DNA of 64,000 nt from Pseudomonas huaxiensis (GCF_003231275.1 NZ_QKVL01000031.1:1-64000), one strand, 5' to 3'; counted from the stretch's first letter, positions 1-11,301 are shown. Translations and numbers: made by a program. Notes: generated from the letters alone by a model not told the origin.

Positions 1-3000
1 GCCAGCGCCCGCCGCGATCAGCGCATGGCCAAGGCGGTTGGCAGCGGCGTTGAGTTCGGCGTAGGTGTCCTGACGCTCCAGGCACGAGACGGCAATACGC
101 TCTGGATGCGCGGCCACTCGCTCTTCAAACAGCGCCACATAACTGCGTTCCAGCGGGTAATCATGAGCGCTCTGATTGCAGCCCTGCACCAGGAATTCAC
201 GCTCGGCCTCGCCCAGCAACGGCAGCTCGGCCATATCGCCATGGAAGCCTTCCACCAGCGCCAGCAGCAGGCGCTTGAACTCGGCGAGCATGCCGGTGAC
301 GGTGGATTCATCGAAGTAACGCTGGTCGTAGGACAGGTGCAGGCCAAGGTCGTCGCCCGGGTAGCAGACGGCGGTCAGCGGGTAGTTGGTGTGGGTCCGG
401 CCCGAGTCCGAGGTGGCATTGAGGCTTTGCGCACGGTCCAGCACCGAGACTTCCACCGGGGCATTCTCGAACACGAACAGGCTGTCGAACAGCGGCATGC
501 CCTTGGGCAGTTCGCTGTTTTCCTGGATGTTCACCAGCGGCAGGTATTCGTACTCGCGCAGTTCCATGTTGCTGTCCAGCAGGCCGGTCAGCCACTGGCG
601 CACGCTCTGGCGCTGGCCGTCGCGCGGCAGGCCGACGCGCAGGGCAATGGTGTTGATGAACAGGCCGACGGTGCGCTGCATCTGCGGCATGTCCACCGGA
701 CGCCCGGCCACGGTGACGCCGAACAGCACGTCACGGTCGCCGCTCATGCGCCGCAGGGTCAGGGCCCACGCCGCCTGGGCGAAGGTGTTGACGGTCAGTT
801 GATGCTGCTGCGCCAACTCGCGCAGGCGGGCGCCGTCTTTCACCTCGAGGCGGGTGTAGACGTCGCCGACGATCATGCCGCCATGCTCGCTGGCATGTTC
901 GCGCAGATAAGGCCGGTCGCTCGGGATCGGCGTCGGCCGCTCGAAGCCGCGCAGGTTGTCGCGCCACCAGTTGCGCGCCTGCTCCAGGCCACGCTGTTGC
1001 AGCCAGCCGATGTAGTCGCGGTAGCGCGGCGGCGGCGACAGTTGTGCCTCGCGGCCCTCGCCGAGGGCCATGTAGATATCGAAGAAGTCGTTCATCAGCA
1101 GCGAACGGCACCAGGCATCGATCAGGATGTGGTGGTTGCTCATCATGAACCAGTAGTTCGCCTCGCCGACGCGGATCAGGCGCAGGTGGAACGGCGCCTG
1201 GTGCAGCAGATCGAAACCGGCCTCGCGCTCGCGCTTGTGCAGCGCTTGCAGACGCGGCTCCTGCTCATCCGCCGGCACGTCGCGCCAGTCGAGGTATTCG
1301 ACGGCGGTATCGCCCGCCTTGTGGATAACCTGCAGCATGGTCTGCCCGACATCCCAGCAGAACGACGCGCGCAGCGCTTCATGACGGGCCACCACAGCCT
1401 GCCAGGCCTGGGCGAAACGCTCGGGGTCGAGGGCGCTGTTGATGCGGTAGCGGTCCTGCATGTAGTACAGGCCGGTGCCCGGTTCCAGCAGGGTGTGCAG
1501 GAGCATGCCCTCCTGCATCGGGGTCAGCGGGTAGACGTCCTCGATCCGCGCCGCCGGCACCGGCAGTGCGTCGAGTTGCACCTGGGTCAGACTGGCCAGC
1601 GGGAAGTCCGACGGTGTCAGGCCGCCATTGCCCGCGGTGACGCAGTGCTCGACCAGTGCCTGCAACTGCGCAAGGTAGGCGTTGGCCAGCGTGTCGATGG
1701 CCGCGCTTGAGTGGCGCTCGCCACTGAAGGTCCAGCGCAGCACCAATTCGCCGGCATAGACCTGGGCATCGATGCTCAGTTCGTTGGGCAGCGGCGCGTG
1801 CGGGTCATGGGCGGTGCCGGCGGACTCCTCCAGCGGACGGAACAGCGCGTCGCTGGCAAAGCTCTGGTCGAACTGGCCGAGGTAGTTGAAGGTGACCGGC
1901 GCCAGCGGCAGCGCCTGCATCGCCGCACGACTGGCGTCGTCGCCGAGATAGCGCAGCACGCCGTAGCCGAGGCCTTTGTGCGGCACCTGGCGCAGTTGTT
2001 CCTTGATCGCCTTGATCGACGCGGCGGCGTCGTTCGTCACCGGGGTCAGGCGCAGCGGGTAGGCACTGGTGAACCAGCCGACACTGCGGGTCAGGTCGAT
2101 CTCGTCGAACAAGGTTTCGCGGCCATGGCCTTCAAGCTGGACCAGCGCAGACGCCTGTCCGGTCCACTGGCACAGCACGCGGGCCAGGGCGGTCAGCAGC
2201 AGGTCGTTGATCTGCGTGCGGTACGCCGCCGGGGCGTCTTGCAGTAGCTGACGAGTGCGCTGGGCGTCCAGGCGCACGCTGACGGTGGCGGCGTGCAGGT
2301 TCTGCTGGCCGCCGTTGAGGTCGGTGCCCGGCAGTTGCAGGGCGGCGCCCGCCAGTTGCGCTTGCCACCAGTCGCGTTCTTCGCGCAGCGATTCGCTCGC
2401 CGCGTAGGTGTGCAGGCGTGCCGCCCAGTCGCGCATCGCGCTGGTCTTGGCCGGCAGTTGCACGGCATCGCCGACCTGCAATTGGCGGTAGGCGGTTTGC
2501 AGGTCTTCCAGCAAGACACGCCAGGACACGCCGTCCACCACCAGGTGATGGATGGCCAGCAGCAGGCGCTGCTGGCCTTGCGGGCCGTCCACCAGCAAGG
2601 CACGCAGCAGCGGGCCGTGCACAAGGTCGAGGCTGCGCTGGGTGTCGTCGAACAGTGCCGCGCACTGGGCCATGTCGGTGACTTGCGCCACCCGCAACAG
2701 GCTATCGCCGGTGCTCTCGCTGAACTGCGCCTGCCACTGCCCGTCACGCTCGCTGAAGCGCAGGCGCAGGGCGTCGTGTTGGTGCTGCACCGCGTTCAGC
2801 GCCTGTTCCAGCAGCGAGGCCTGCAGGGTGAGGGTCGGCTCCAGCAGTACCGCCTGGTTCCAGTGCTGACGGTTGGCGATCGGAGTCTCGAAGAACCAGT
2901 GCTGGATCGGCGTCAGGCCCGAGGTGCCGCTGAGCAGGCCCTGTTCGGCGCTGACCAGTTCTTGCGTGGTGGCCACCGCCGCGAGGCTCTGCACGGTCTG

Positions 3001-6000
3001 GTGCTGGAACAGGTCGCGGGGGCTGAAGTGGATGCCGGCCGCACGGGCACGGCTGACCACCTGGATCGACAGGATCGAGTCGCCGCCCAGTTCGAAGAAG
3101 TTGTCGTTGAGGCCGACCTGGGCGACGTTGAGGACTTCGCCCCAGATCCGCGCCAGGGTCAGTTCCAGCTCGCTGCTCGGCGCCACATAGTGCTGGCGGT
3201 TCAGCTCCGGATCCGGCGCCGGCAAGGCGCGGCGGTCGAGCTTGCCGTTGGCGGTCAGCGGCATGGCGTCCAGCAGGATCAGGTGGGTCGGCACCATGTA
3301 GTCCGGCAGTTGCGCCTTGAGGGCCGCTTTGAGCGCTTCGCGCAGATGCGCCTGTTGCGCCTCGTCTTGATTGGCCACATCGCTGACCAGATAACCGGCC
3401 AATTGCTTGCCCGCCGGCGTTTCCAGCGCCAGCACCACCGCTTCGCGAATGGCCGGGTGGTCCAGCAGACGGGTTTCGATTTCGCCCAGTTCGATACGGA
3501 AGCCGCGGATTTTCACCTGATGGTCAACCCGGCCGATGTATTCGACCTGACCGTCGGCACGCTGGCGCACCAGGTCGCCGGTGCGGTACAGACGGCCGCC
3601 ATTGCTGGCGAACGGATCGGCGACAAAACGCTCGGCGGTCAGCCCCGCCCGTTCGTGGTAACCGACCGCGAGACCGGCGCCGCCAACATACAGCTCACCG
3701 GTGGCGCCTTGCGGCACCAGCGCCAGGTCAGTGTCGAGGATATACGCCACCCGCGCGCCCACCACGCTGCCGATCGGCACACTGGCCTGGCCCTCGTCCA
3801 GCTCGGCCGGCGACAGGCAGGCCAGCGGCATGACCACGGTCTCGGTCGGGCCGTAGGCGTTGAAGAACAGCGCCGGCGCGAAGGCCGCGCGAATCCGTTG
3901 CAGGTGCTCGCCGGTCAGCGCTTCGCCACCGGTGATGCACATGCGTACCGGCAGGCGTTGTTGCTGGGTCGCCAGCCACTGCGCCAACTGGCTGCCGTAG
4001 CTCGGCGTGAAGCCGAGAATGGTCACGCCCTGCTCGCGGATCAGCGTGCAGATTTCCTCGGCGTCCCACTGACCCTGGGCACGCAGCACCAGCCGCGAAC
4101 CGGTCAGCAAGGGCACCAGCAGGCGCTCGGTGGCGGCGTCGAAGTTGATCGAATAGAAATGCAGTTCGCAGTCGTCCGGGCGCATATCGAAGCGCTTGAT
4201 CACCGCCTGGCAGTGCATGGCAATTTCGCCATGGCTGACCACCACGCCTTTCGGCAGGCCGGTGGAACCGGAGGTGTAGATCAGGTACGCCTGATGCTGC
4301 GGCAGGCTGATGAACGGCGGTTCGCTCTGCGGGTAGCCGGCCAGTTTCGGCAGGTCGTCTTCCAGGCTCCAGCGCGCCACGCCGTCGGGCAGTTCGCCGA
4401 GGGCGTCGAGCAGCGCCGCGTTGCTGAGCAGCAGGCGCACGCCGCTGTCCTTGATCATGTATTGCAGGCGTTCCAGCGGGTATTCCGGGTCCAGCGGCAC
4501 ATAGGCGCCGCCGGCCTTGAGGATCGCCAGCAGGCCGATGACCATTTCCAGCGAACGCTCCAGCGCCAGGCCGACCCGCACCTGCGGGCCGACGCCACGC
4601 TCGCGGAGCATCCAGGCCAGGCGGTTGACCTGGGCGTCCAGCTCGCCGTAGCTGAGGGTCTGGCCACGGAAGGTCAGCGCGCCGGCGTTAGGGTTGGCGT
4701 GCACGCGCTGGCTGAACAGGCTGTGGATGCATTGGTCCAGACGCTGCTCGCCCGGCTCGGCAGCGAGACTGTCGATCAGGCCCTGGCGCTCGCTGTCATC
4801 CAGCAGCGGTAGTTCGCCGAGGCGCTGTTGCGGGTTGTCCAGCAGCGCTTGCAGCAGGTTGCGCCAGTGGCCGGCCATGCGAGCGATGCGCGGCTCATCG
4901 AACAGGTCGGTGCTGTAGGTCAGGCAGCAACCCAGGCGGTGATCCAGTTCGGTGACTTCCAGGTTGAGGTCGAACTTGGTCGCTCGGGCATCGTTGACCA
5001 GGTATTCGACGGTCATGCCCGCCAGCTCGCGGCTTTGCTGGAATTCCCAGCGCTGCACGTTGCACATCACCTGGAACAACGGGTTCCAGGCGGCGCTACG
5101 CGGCGGTTGCAGGGCTTCCACCAGATGGTCGAACGGCAGGTCCTGGTGCGACTGGCCTTCGATCACGGTGTGGCGGACCTGTTCGAACAGCTCGCCGACG
5201 CTCATCTGCCCGTCGAGTTGCACGCGCAGCACCTGGGTGTTGAGGAAGGCGCCGATCAGCCCTTCGCTTTCCGGGCGGATACGGTTGGCCACCGGCGCGC
5301 CGATGCGCAGGTCGGTCTGGCCGCTGTAGCGGTAGAGCAGCACCGCCAGGGCGGCGGTCATGGTCATGAACAGGGTCAGGCCATTCTTGGCATTGAAGGC
5401 GCGCACGCGGCCGGCCAGGTCATCGGCGAGGTCGAAGCGGAACAGCTCGCCCTGGTGACTCTGCACCGCCGGACGCGGACGGTCGCCGGGCAATTCCAGC
5501 AGCGGATGTTCCTTGCCCAGTTGCGCGGTCCAGTAATCCAGTTGGCGCTGGCGCTCGCCGGATTCCAGCCACTGGCGCTGCCACACGCTGTAGTCGAGAT
5601 ACTGCACCGCCAGCGGTTCCAGCGGCGACGGCTTGCCGTCGAGGAAGGCTTCGTAGAGCAGGCCCAGTTCGCGGGCAAAGATGTCCATCGCCCAGCCTTC
5701 GGTGACGATGTGGTGCAGGGTCAGGACGAAGTAGTGTTCCTGCTCGCCAGCCTTGACCAGGCAGGCGCGCAGCAGCGGGCCGGTTTCCAGGTCGAACGGT
5801 GTGTGCGCTTCGCTGTCGGCGAAGGCTTGCAGACGCACCTGGCGCTCGGCAGCGGGCAGTGCCGAGATATCCAGCCATTGCATGGCCACGCCGGTCTCTT
5901 CCGAGACCTTCTGGCAGGCCACGCCGTTGACGCTCGGGAAGGTGGTGCGCAGGGTTTCGTGGCGCAGGATCAGCGCCTGCAATGCGGCCTCGAAGCAGCC

Positions 6001-9000
6001 GATATCGAACGCGCCACTCAGACGCGCCATGCCGCCGACGTTGTACGCCGGGCTGTCCGGCTCCATCTGCCAGAGGAACCACATGCGCTGTTGCGAGTAG
6101 GACAGCGGCACCGTCTGGCGGCGATCGACCTGGCCGATCGGCTGCTGGCTGTTGCGCTCGCCGGCGGCGTGCAGGGCCGCGACACGGGCGGCGAAATCGC
6201 CCAGTTCGCGGTGCTCGAACAGCACCCGCAACGGCAGCTCGACGTCGCAGCTCTGACGCACGCGGGAAATGATCTGGGTCGCCAGCAGCGAGTGGCCGCC
6301 CAGTTCGAAGAAGTCATCGGCAAGGCCGATGCGCGGCACGCCCAGCACGTCGCGCCAGATCGCGGCGATGCGCTGTTCCAGCTCGGTTTGCGGCTCGATG
6401 TGCTCGCGGGATTGCCATTGCGGTTCTGGCAGCGCACGACGGTCCAGCTTGCCGCTCGGGCCGAGGGGCATGGCGTCGAGGCGCATCAGTTGCGCCGGCA
6501 CCATGTATTCCGGTAGTTCCAGCGCCAGCTCGGCCTTGAGTCGCGCCACTTGCGCGGCCTCGCCCTCCTCGCTCGCCTCGGCGGTGAAGTAGCCCACCAG
6601 TTGCGGGCCGGCGACGGTTTCGCGAACCAGCACCGCCGCCTGTCCAACGCCTTCCAGCGCCAGCAAGCGCGCTTCGATTTCCTGCGGTTCGACGCGGAAG
6701 CCGCGCAGCTTTACCTGATGGTCGAGGCGACCGAAGTATTCCAGCGCGCCATCGGCGGCCCAGCGCACGCGGTCGCCGGTGCGGTACAGACGAGCGCCCG
6801 GCTCACCGGCAGCGTCCGGCACGAAGCGTTCGGCGGTCAGCCCGGCACGGCCCAGATAACCGCGAGCCAGACCGATGCCGCCGATGCACAGCTCACCGGC
6901 GACGCCTTCCGGCTGGGCATTCAGCTCACCATCCAGCACGCGGCAGATCACGTTGCCCAGCGGGCGGCCAATCGGCGAACGCGCGCCATCGCTGGTCTGG
7001 CAGTGCCAGTGAGTGACGTTGATCGCGGTTTCGGTCGGGCCGTAACGGTTGTGCAATTGCGCGTTGGGCAGTTGCGCCAGGACGCGGTTGCGCAGCTCGG
7101 CGGGCAGCGCCTCACCACCGGAGAACACCCGGCGCAGGCTGTCGCAGCCGGCGGTCAGCGGCTCGTCGATAAACAGTTGCAGCAGCGGCGGCACGAAGTG
7201 CAGCGTGGTCACGCCATGCTGCCGGACCAGTTGGGCGATGCGGTGCGGATCGCGGTGTTCGCCGGGGCCGGCGATGACCAGCGTGCAGCCGGTGATCAGC
7301 GGCCAGAAGCACTCCCACACCGACACGTCGAAGCTGATCGGCGCCTTCTGCATCAGCACGTCGGCATCGTTCAACTGGTAGGTGGCCTGCATCCATTGCA
7401 GGCGCTCGGCCAGGGCCGCGTGAGTGTTGCCAACCCCTTTCGGCTGGCCAGTGGAACCGGAGGTGTAGATCACGTAGGCGAGGTTGTCGCCATGCAGGTG
7501 CAGGCCCGGTGCGTGGCTCGGCCAGTTGTCCAGTTTGAGGGTGTCGAGGGCGATGGCGCTGACGCCTTCAGCGCTCGGCATGTCGCCGAGCAGATGGCTC
7601 TGGGTCAGCAGCAGCGACACGCCGCTGTCGGCCAGCATGTAGGCCAGGCGCTCGCTCGGGTAATCCGGGTCCAGCGGCACATAGGCGCCACCGGCCTTGA
7701 TGATCGCCAGCAGGCCGACCAGCAGTTGCGGCGAACGCTCCACGGCGATCGCCACTTTCACATCCGGGCCGACGCCCTTGTCGCGCAGGTAGTTGGCCAG
7801 GCGGTTGGCCTGAACGTGCAGGCCGGCAAAGTCGAGGCTGCCGCCGTCCCACACCAGCGCGGTACGCTCGGGGCTGCGCAGGGCCTGTTCATTGAGCAGT
7901 TCCGGCAGCCAGCGGCTGGCCGCAGTGCAAGGCGCGACGCTCCAGTCTTGCTGACGGGCCACTTCGGCGGCGTCCAGCAGTTGCAGGTCACCGAGGGCGA
8001 TATCGGCGTCGGCGCTGACTTGGGTCAGCAGGCGCACGTAATGCGCGGCGAGGCGGACGATGGTCGCGCGCTCGAACAGTTCGTCGGCGTAGTCGAACGA
8101 CAGGCTGATGCGCCCGTTGCGGTCCTCTTCACTGTGCAGTTGCAGGTCGAACTTGGCTTCGCGGCTGTGCCACGGCAACTCGTCGGCGAGCAGGCCCGGC
8201 AGGCGGCGCAAGGCGCTCAGGTCGCGCTGCTGGTGGTTGAACATGACCTGGAACAGACCCTGTTCGCGGGCCTGGGGAAAGGCCTCGACCAATTGGTCGA
8301 AGGGCAGGTCCTGATTGGCCTGGGCTTCCAGCGCGGTCTGTCGGGTGCGGGCCAGCAGTTGCGCGAATGGCAGGCGTGCTTCCAGCTCGGCGCGCAGCAC
8401 CAGGGTGTTGATGAAGAAGCCGATCAGGCCCTGGGTTTCCAGGCGCGGACGGTTGGCGCCAGGGACGCCGATGCGGATGTCGGTCTGGCCGCTGTAGCGG
8501 TGCAGCAAGCTCTGGAAGCCGGCCAGCAACAGCATGAACGGCGTCGATTGATTGCGTTGTGCCGCGTCTTTCAGCGCGCTGCTCAACTCGGCGCTCAGAC
8601 GCAGGCTGTAACGCGCGGCGCTGTGTTGCTGGCGGGCGGAACGCGGATGGTCGGTGGCGAGACTCAGGCTCGGCTGCTCGTCACCCAACTGCGCTTTCCA
8701 GTAATCCAGTTGGCGCTGGGCTTCACCGCGAGCCAGCCACTCGCGCTGCCACTGACCGTAGTCGGCGTAACGCACCGGCAGCGGCTCCAGCAGCAGCGGC
8801 TGGTCTTGCACGGCGGCGGCATAGAGGCGCGAGAACTCGTCGATCAACACGTTCAGCGACCAGCCGTCAGCGATGATGTGGTGCATGGTCACTAGCAGTT
8901 GATGCTCCTGCTCGTCCAGGCACACCAGTTGCACCCGCAGCAGCGGGCCGTTTTCCAGATCGAACGGCAGGCACGCCTGTTCCTCACGAATCGCCAGGGC

Positions 9001-11301
9001 GCGGGAGCGGCGCTCATCGTCTTCAAGTTCGCTGAGGTCAATACGCGAGATTGCCAGCGGGCTGGCGGCGTCGATCCGCTGCAAGGCCACGCCGTCGTCT
9101 TCGTAGAAGCGCGTGCGCAGCGATTCGTGGCGCTCTACCAAGTGCTGGAAGGCGCTGCGCAGGGCGTTTTCGTCCAATTCGCCACGCAGGTTCAGGCCCG
9201 CAGGGATGTTGTAGGCGCTGCTTTGCGGGTCGAGTTGCCAGGTGAACCACAGGCGGTTCTGTGCCAGGGATTGCGGCAGCCCTTCGTCGCCGGCCAGGCG
9301 GGCGATGCCGTCCTGGGTTTGGGCTCCGGACTGCACGCCTTCAATGGCGGCAACGAAACCTTCGAGGGTCGGCGCTTCAAACAGCAGGCGCAGGTTCAAC
9401 TCGATGCCCAGCGCTTCACGCAGGCTGGCGACCACTTGTGTCGCCACGATGGAGTTGCCGCCCAACAGGAAGAAGTGATCGTCGGCAGCGAGGTCTTCGA
9501 CCTGCAGGTGCTCGCGCCAGGTGCGCGCCACCAGTTCCTGCAGATTGGACTGGGCCAACACCGCGTCACTGGCCTTGGTCGCGCCCGCTTGCTGCGGGAA
9601 CACCGCGTAGCTGTCGAGGCTGCCATCGGCCAGGCGGGTGCGGCAGGCGGAGCGTTGCAGCTTGCCGCTGGAGGTCTTCGGCAAGGCGCCGGGATTGAGC
9701 AGCACCACCACGCTCGGGGCTTGCTGGAAGGCGTCGGCCACGGCATGGCGCAGGCGCTTGATCAACTCGTCGGCAGGTACGCTTTTCTGCACGGCGCGGC
9801 CGATTTCGGCGGCGATGCCGATACCCTCGACACCGTCCTGGGTGACCGCGAAGGCGGCGATGCGGCTCTTGCGCACCACGTCCACTTCACGCTCGATGGT
9901 CTGTTCGATGTCCTGTGGATAAATGTTCTGGCCGCGGACGATCAGCATGTCTTTCAGGCGACCGGTGATGTACAGCTCGCCGTCGCGGATGAAGCCCAGG
10001 TCACCGGTGCGCAGCCAGGTCTGGCCGGCATGCTGGACGAAGGTCTTGGCCGTGGCCTCGGGGTTGCGCCAGTAGCCGTGGGCAATGCTCGGGCCGCAGG
10101 CCCAGACTTCGCCGACCTGGTTTTCGCCCAGTTCCGCCAGGCTTTGTGAATCGGCGATCAGCACGCCGTGTTCCGGCTGGCTGGTGCCGCAGCTCATCAC
10201 CGGGCTGCCCTGCCCCGGCTCGGCGGTATTGCGCGCCAGCGCCTGCTCGTCCAGACGCAGGTGCGGAATGCCCTGGCCACGCTTGCCGCCCGCGACGAAC
10301 AGGGTCGCCTCGGCCAGGCCATAGGAAGCGAAGAAGCTGCTGGCGTTGAAACCGCAGCCGGCGAACTTCTCGGCGAACGCGTCAAGGCTGTCCAGGCGGA
10401 TCGGCTCGGAGCCGGAATAGGCCACACGCCAGCCACTCAGGTCGAGCCGGGCCAGCGCCGAATCGCTGACCCGTGCGGCGCAGAGCTGGTAGGCGAAGTC
10501 CGGGCCGCCGCTGATGGTGCCCTTGTAGTCGCTGATCGCTTCCAGCCAGCGCAGTGGCCGGCTCAGGAAGTACGCCGGGGCCATCAGCACGCACGGCACG
10601 CCGCTGAAGATCGGTTGCAACAGGCCGCCGATCAGGCCCATGTCGTGGTACAGCGGCAGCCAGCTGACGATTACGTCGTCCGGGTTGATGTCGATGCCAA
10701 AGCCATGGCGGATCAGTTTTTCGTTGGCCACCAGATTGCCGTGGCTGACCTGCACGCCCTTGGGCAGCGCGGTGGAACCCGAGGTGTATTGCAGGAACGC
10801 GATGTGCTCGCCGGTCAGTTCCGGTGCTTGCCAGGCATCAGCCGGCGCGCTGTCCAGGGTATCGACGCAGAGCAGCGTCGGAGCGCCGTCGGCGGCCAGT
10901 TCTGCTACTTCCAACAGGCTCTCGCGCAGGGCCGAGGCAGTCAGCACCAGGCTCGGCTCGGCGTCGGCGATGATCGACAGCAGGCGCTCCTGGTGATGCC
11001 GGCGATTGGACTCCGGCGGATAGGCCGGCACCGCGATCACGCCGGCGTACAGGCAGCCGTAGAACGCCGCGACGTAGTCCGGGCCACTGGGAAACAGCAG
11101 GATCGCCCGGTCACCCAGCGTGGCCTGGGACTGCAGGGCCGCAGCGATGGTCCGCGCACGCAGGTCCAGGTCACGGTAGGTCAGCACGAGGCCCTGGTCC
11201 TTTTCGTCGGAAAGAAACCGCAGCGCCAGTTTGTCCGGCGTCTGTGCGGCGCGACGTTGAAGGGACTGAGCCAGGGTGGCTGGGAGTTCAAACGCATCCA
11301 T
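1..11301 (-). CDS. pvdL: Pyoverdine chromophore peptide synthetase PvdL (C-terminus cut off)
   Basis: Giant non-ribosomal peptide synthetase that starts the pyoverdine siderophore in the cytoplasm. The ATG at 11301 opens MDAFELPATLAQ, the typical PvdL N-terminus, and 3767 codons are visible without a stop. By my reading the domain order is: fatty acyl-AMP ligase (TSGSTALPKG near residue 173, PKTSSGKLQR near 541), carrier (LGGNS, 616), condensation (HHIIADGW, 807), adenylation (YTSGSTGQPKG, 1284), carrier (GGHS, 1669), condensation (HHIVTEGW, 1865), adenylation (YTSGSTGLPKG, 2344), carrier (GGDS, 2737), epimerase (HHLVVDGVSW, 2919), D-L type condensation (HHILIDAW, 3393), then the start of a third adenylation domain. 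This matches the known PvdL plan acyl-L-Glu-D-Tyr-Dab, with the epimerase after the Tyr module. Hand-aligned pocket residues are D-V-W-H-F-G-R-I and D-A-E-G-I-G-A-V. About 570 residues (rest of the Dab adenylation domain plus carrier) should lie outside the window. AGGAACCC precedes the start. Confidence 0.95.
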   Translation of the reverse strand, partial: MDAFELPATLAQSLQRRAAQTPDKLALRFLSDEKDQGLVLTYRDLDLRARTIAAALQSQATLGDRAILLFPSGPDYVAAFYGCLYAGVIAVPAYPPESNRRHHQERLLSIIADAEPSLVLTASALRESLLEVAELAADGAPTLLCVDTLDSAPADAWQAPELTGEHIAFLQYTSGSTALPKGVQVSHGNLVANEKLIRHGFGIDINPDDVIVSWLPLYHDMGLIGGLLQPIFSGVPCVLMAPAYFLSRPLRWLEAISDYKGTISGGPDFAYQLCAARVSDSALARLDLSGWRVAYSGSEPIRLDSLDAFAEKFAGCGFNASSFFASYGLAEATLFVAGGKRGQGIPHLRLDEQALARNTAEPGQGSPVMSCGTSQPEHGVLIADSQSLAELGENQVGEVWACGPSIAHGYWRNPEATAKTFVQHAGQTWLRTGDLGFIRDGELYITGRLKDMLIVRGQNIYPQDIEQTIEREVDVVRKSRIAAFAVTQDGVEGIGIAAEIGRAVQKSVPADELIKRLRHAVADAFQQAPSVVVLLNPGALPKTSSGKLQRSACRTRLADGSLDSYAVFPQQAGATKASDAVLAQSNLQELVARTWREHLQVEDLAADDHFFLLGGNSIVATQVVASLREALGIELNLRLLFEAPTLEGFVAAIEGVQSGAQTQDGIARLAGDEGLPQSLAQNRLWFTWQLDPQSSAYNIPAGLNLRGELDENALRSAFQHLVERHESLRTRFYEDDGVALQRIDAASPLAISRIDLSELEDDERRSRALAIREEQACLPFDLENGPLLRVQLVCLDEQEHQLLVTMHHIIADGWSLNVLIDEFSRLYAAAVQDQPLLLEPLPVRYADYGQWQREWLARGEAQRQLDYWKAQLGDEQPSLSLATDHPRSARQQHSAARYSLRLSAELSSALKDAAQRNQSTPFMLLLAGFQSLLHRYSGQTDIRIGVPGANRPRLETQGLIGFFINTLVLRAELEARLPFAQLLARTRQTALEAQANQDLPFDQLVEAFPQAREQGLFQVMFNHQQRDLSALRRLPGLLADELPWHSREAKFDLQLHSEEDRNGRISLSFDYADELFERATIVRLAAHYVRLLTQVSADADIALGDLQLLDAAEVARQQDWSVAPCTAASRWLPELLNEQALRSPERTALVWDGGSLDFAGLHVQANRLANYLRDKGVGPDVKVAIAVERSPQLLVGLLAIIKAGGAYVPLDPDYPSERLAYMLADSGVSLLLTQSHLLGDMPSAEGVSAIALDTLKLDNWPSHAPGLHLHGDNLAYVIYTSGSTGQPKGVGNTHAALAERLQWMQATYQLNDADVLMQKAPISFDVSVWECFWPLITGCTLVIAGPGEHRDPHRIAQLVRQHGVTTLHFVPPLLQLFIDEPLTAGCDSLRRVFSGGEALPAELRNRVLAQLPNAQLHNRYGPTETAINVTHWHCQTSDGARSPIGRPLGNVICRVLDGELNAQPEGVAGELCIGGIGLARGYLGRAGLTAERFVPDAAGEPGARLYRTGDRVRWAADGALEYFGRLDHQVKLRGFRVEPQEIEARLLALEGVGQAAVLVRETVAGPQLVGYFTAEASEEGEAAQVARLKAELALELPEYMVPAQLMRLDAMPLGPSGKLDRRALPEPQWQSREHIEPQTELEQRIAAIWRDVLGVPRIGLADDFFELGGHSLLATQIISRVRQSCDVELPLRVLFEHRELGDFAARVAALHAAGERNSQQPIGQVDRRQTVPLSYSQQRMWFLWQMEPDSPAYNVGGMARLSGAFDIGCFEAALQALILRHETLRTTFPSVNGVACQKVSEETGVAMQWLDISALPAAERQVRLQAFADSEAHTPFDLETGPLLRACLVKAGEQEHYFVLTLHHIVTEGWAMDIFARELGLLYEAFLDGKPSPLEPLAVQYLDYSVWQRQWLESGERQRQLDYWTAQLGKEHPLLELPGDRPRPAVQSHQGELFRFDLADDLAGRVRAFNAKNGLTLFMTMTAALAVLLYRYSGQTDLRIGAPVANRIRPESEGLIGAFLNTQVLRVQLDGQMSVGELFEQVRHTVIEGQSHQDLPFDHLVEALQPPRSAAWNPLFQVMCNVQRWEFQQSRELAGMTVEYLVNDARATKFDLNLEVTELDHRLGCCLTYSTDLFDEPRIARMAGHWRNLLQALLDNPQQRLGELPLLDDSERQGLIDSLAAEPGEQRLDQCIHSLFSQRVHANPNAGALTFRGQTLSYGELDAQVNRLAWMLRERGVGPQVRVGLALERSLEMVIGLLAILKAGGAYVPLDPEYPLERLQYMIKDSGVRLLLSNAALLDALGELPDGVARWSLEDDLPKLAGYPQSEPPFISLPQHQAYLIYTSGSTGLPKGVVVSHGEIAMHCQAVIKRFDMRPDDCELHFYSINFDAATERLLVPLLTGSRLVLRAQGQWDAEEICTLIREQGVTILGFTPSYGSQLAQWLATQQQRLPVRMCITGGEALTGEHLQRIRAAFAPALFFNAYGPTETVVMPLACLSPAELDEGQASVPIGSVVGARVAYILDTDLALVPQGATGELYVGGAGLAVGYHERAGLTAERFVADPFASNGGRLYRTGDLVRQRADGQVEYIGRVDHQVKIRGFRIELGEIETRLLDHPAIREAVVLALETPAGKQLAGYLVSDVANQDEAQQAHLREALKAALKAQLPDYMVPTHLILLDAMPLTANGKLDRRALPAPDPELNRQHYVAPSSELELTLARIWGEVLNVAQVGLNDNFFELGGDSILSIQVVSRARAAGIHFSPRDLFQHQTVQSLAAVATTQELVSAEQGLLSGTSGLTPIQHWFFETPIANRQHWNQAVLLEPTLTLQASLLEQALNAVQHQHDALRLRFSERDGQWQAQFSESTGDSLLRVAQVTDMAQCAALFDDTQRSLDLVHGPLLRALLVDGPQGQQRLLLAIHHLVVDGVSWRVLLEDLQTAYRQLQVGDAVQLPAKTSAMRDWAARLHTYAASESLREERDWWQAQLAGAALQLPGTDLNGGQQNLHAATVSVRLDAQRTRQLLQDAPAAYRTQINDLLLTALARVLCQWTGQASALVQLEGHGRETLFDEIDLTRSVGWFTSAYPLRLTPVTNDAAASIKAIKEQLRQVPHKGLGYGVLRYLGDDASRAAMQALPLAPVTFNYLGQFDQSFASDALFRPLEESAGTAHDPHAPLPNELSIDAQVYAGELVLRWTFSGERHSSAAIDTLANAYLAQLQALVEHCVTAGNGGLTPSDFPLASLTQVQLDALPVPAARIEDVYPLTPMQEGMLLHTLLEPGTGLYYMQDRYRINSALDPERFAQAWQAVVARHEALRASFCWDVGQTMLQVIHKAGDTAVEYLDWRDVPADEQEPRLQALHKREREAGFDLLHQAPFHLRLIRVGEANYWFMMSNHHILIDAWCRSLLMNDFFDIYMALGEGREAQLSPPPRYRDYIGWLQQRGLEQARNWWRDNLRGFERPTPIPSDRPYLREHASEHGGMIVGDVYTRLEVKDGARLRELAQQHQLTVNTFAQAAWALTLRRMSGDRDVLFGVTVAGRPVDMPQMQRTVGLFINTIALRVGLPRDGQRQSVRQWLTGLLDSNMELREYEYLPLVNIQENSELPKGMPLFDSLFVFENAPVEVSVLDRAQSLNATSDSGRTHTNYPLTAVCYPGDDLGLHLSYDQRYFDESTVTGMLAEFKRLLLALVEGFHGDMAELPLLGEAEREFLVQGCNQSAHDYPLERSYVALFEERVAAHPERIAVSCLERQDTYAELNAAANRLGHALIAAGAG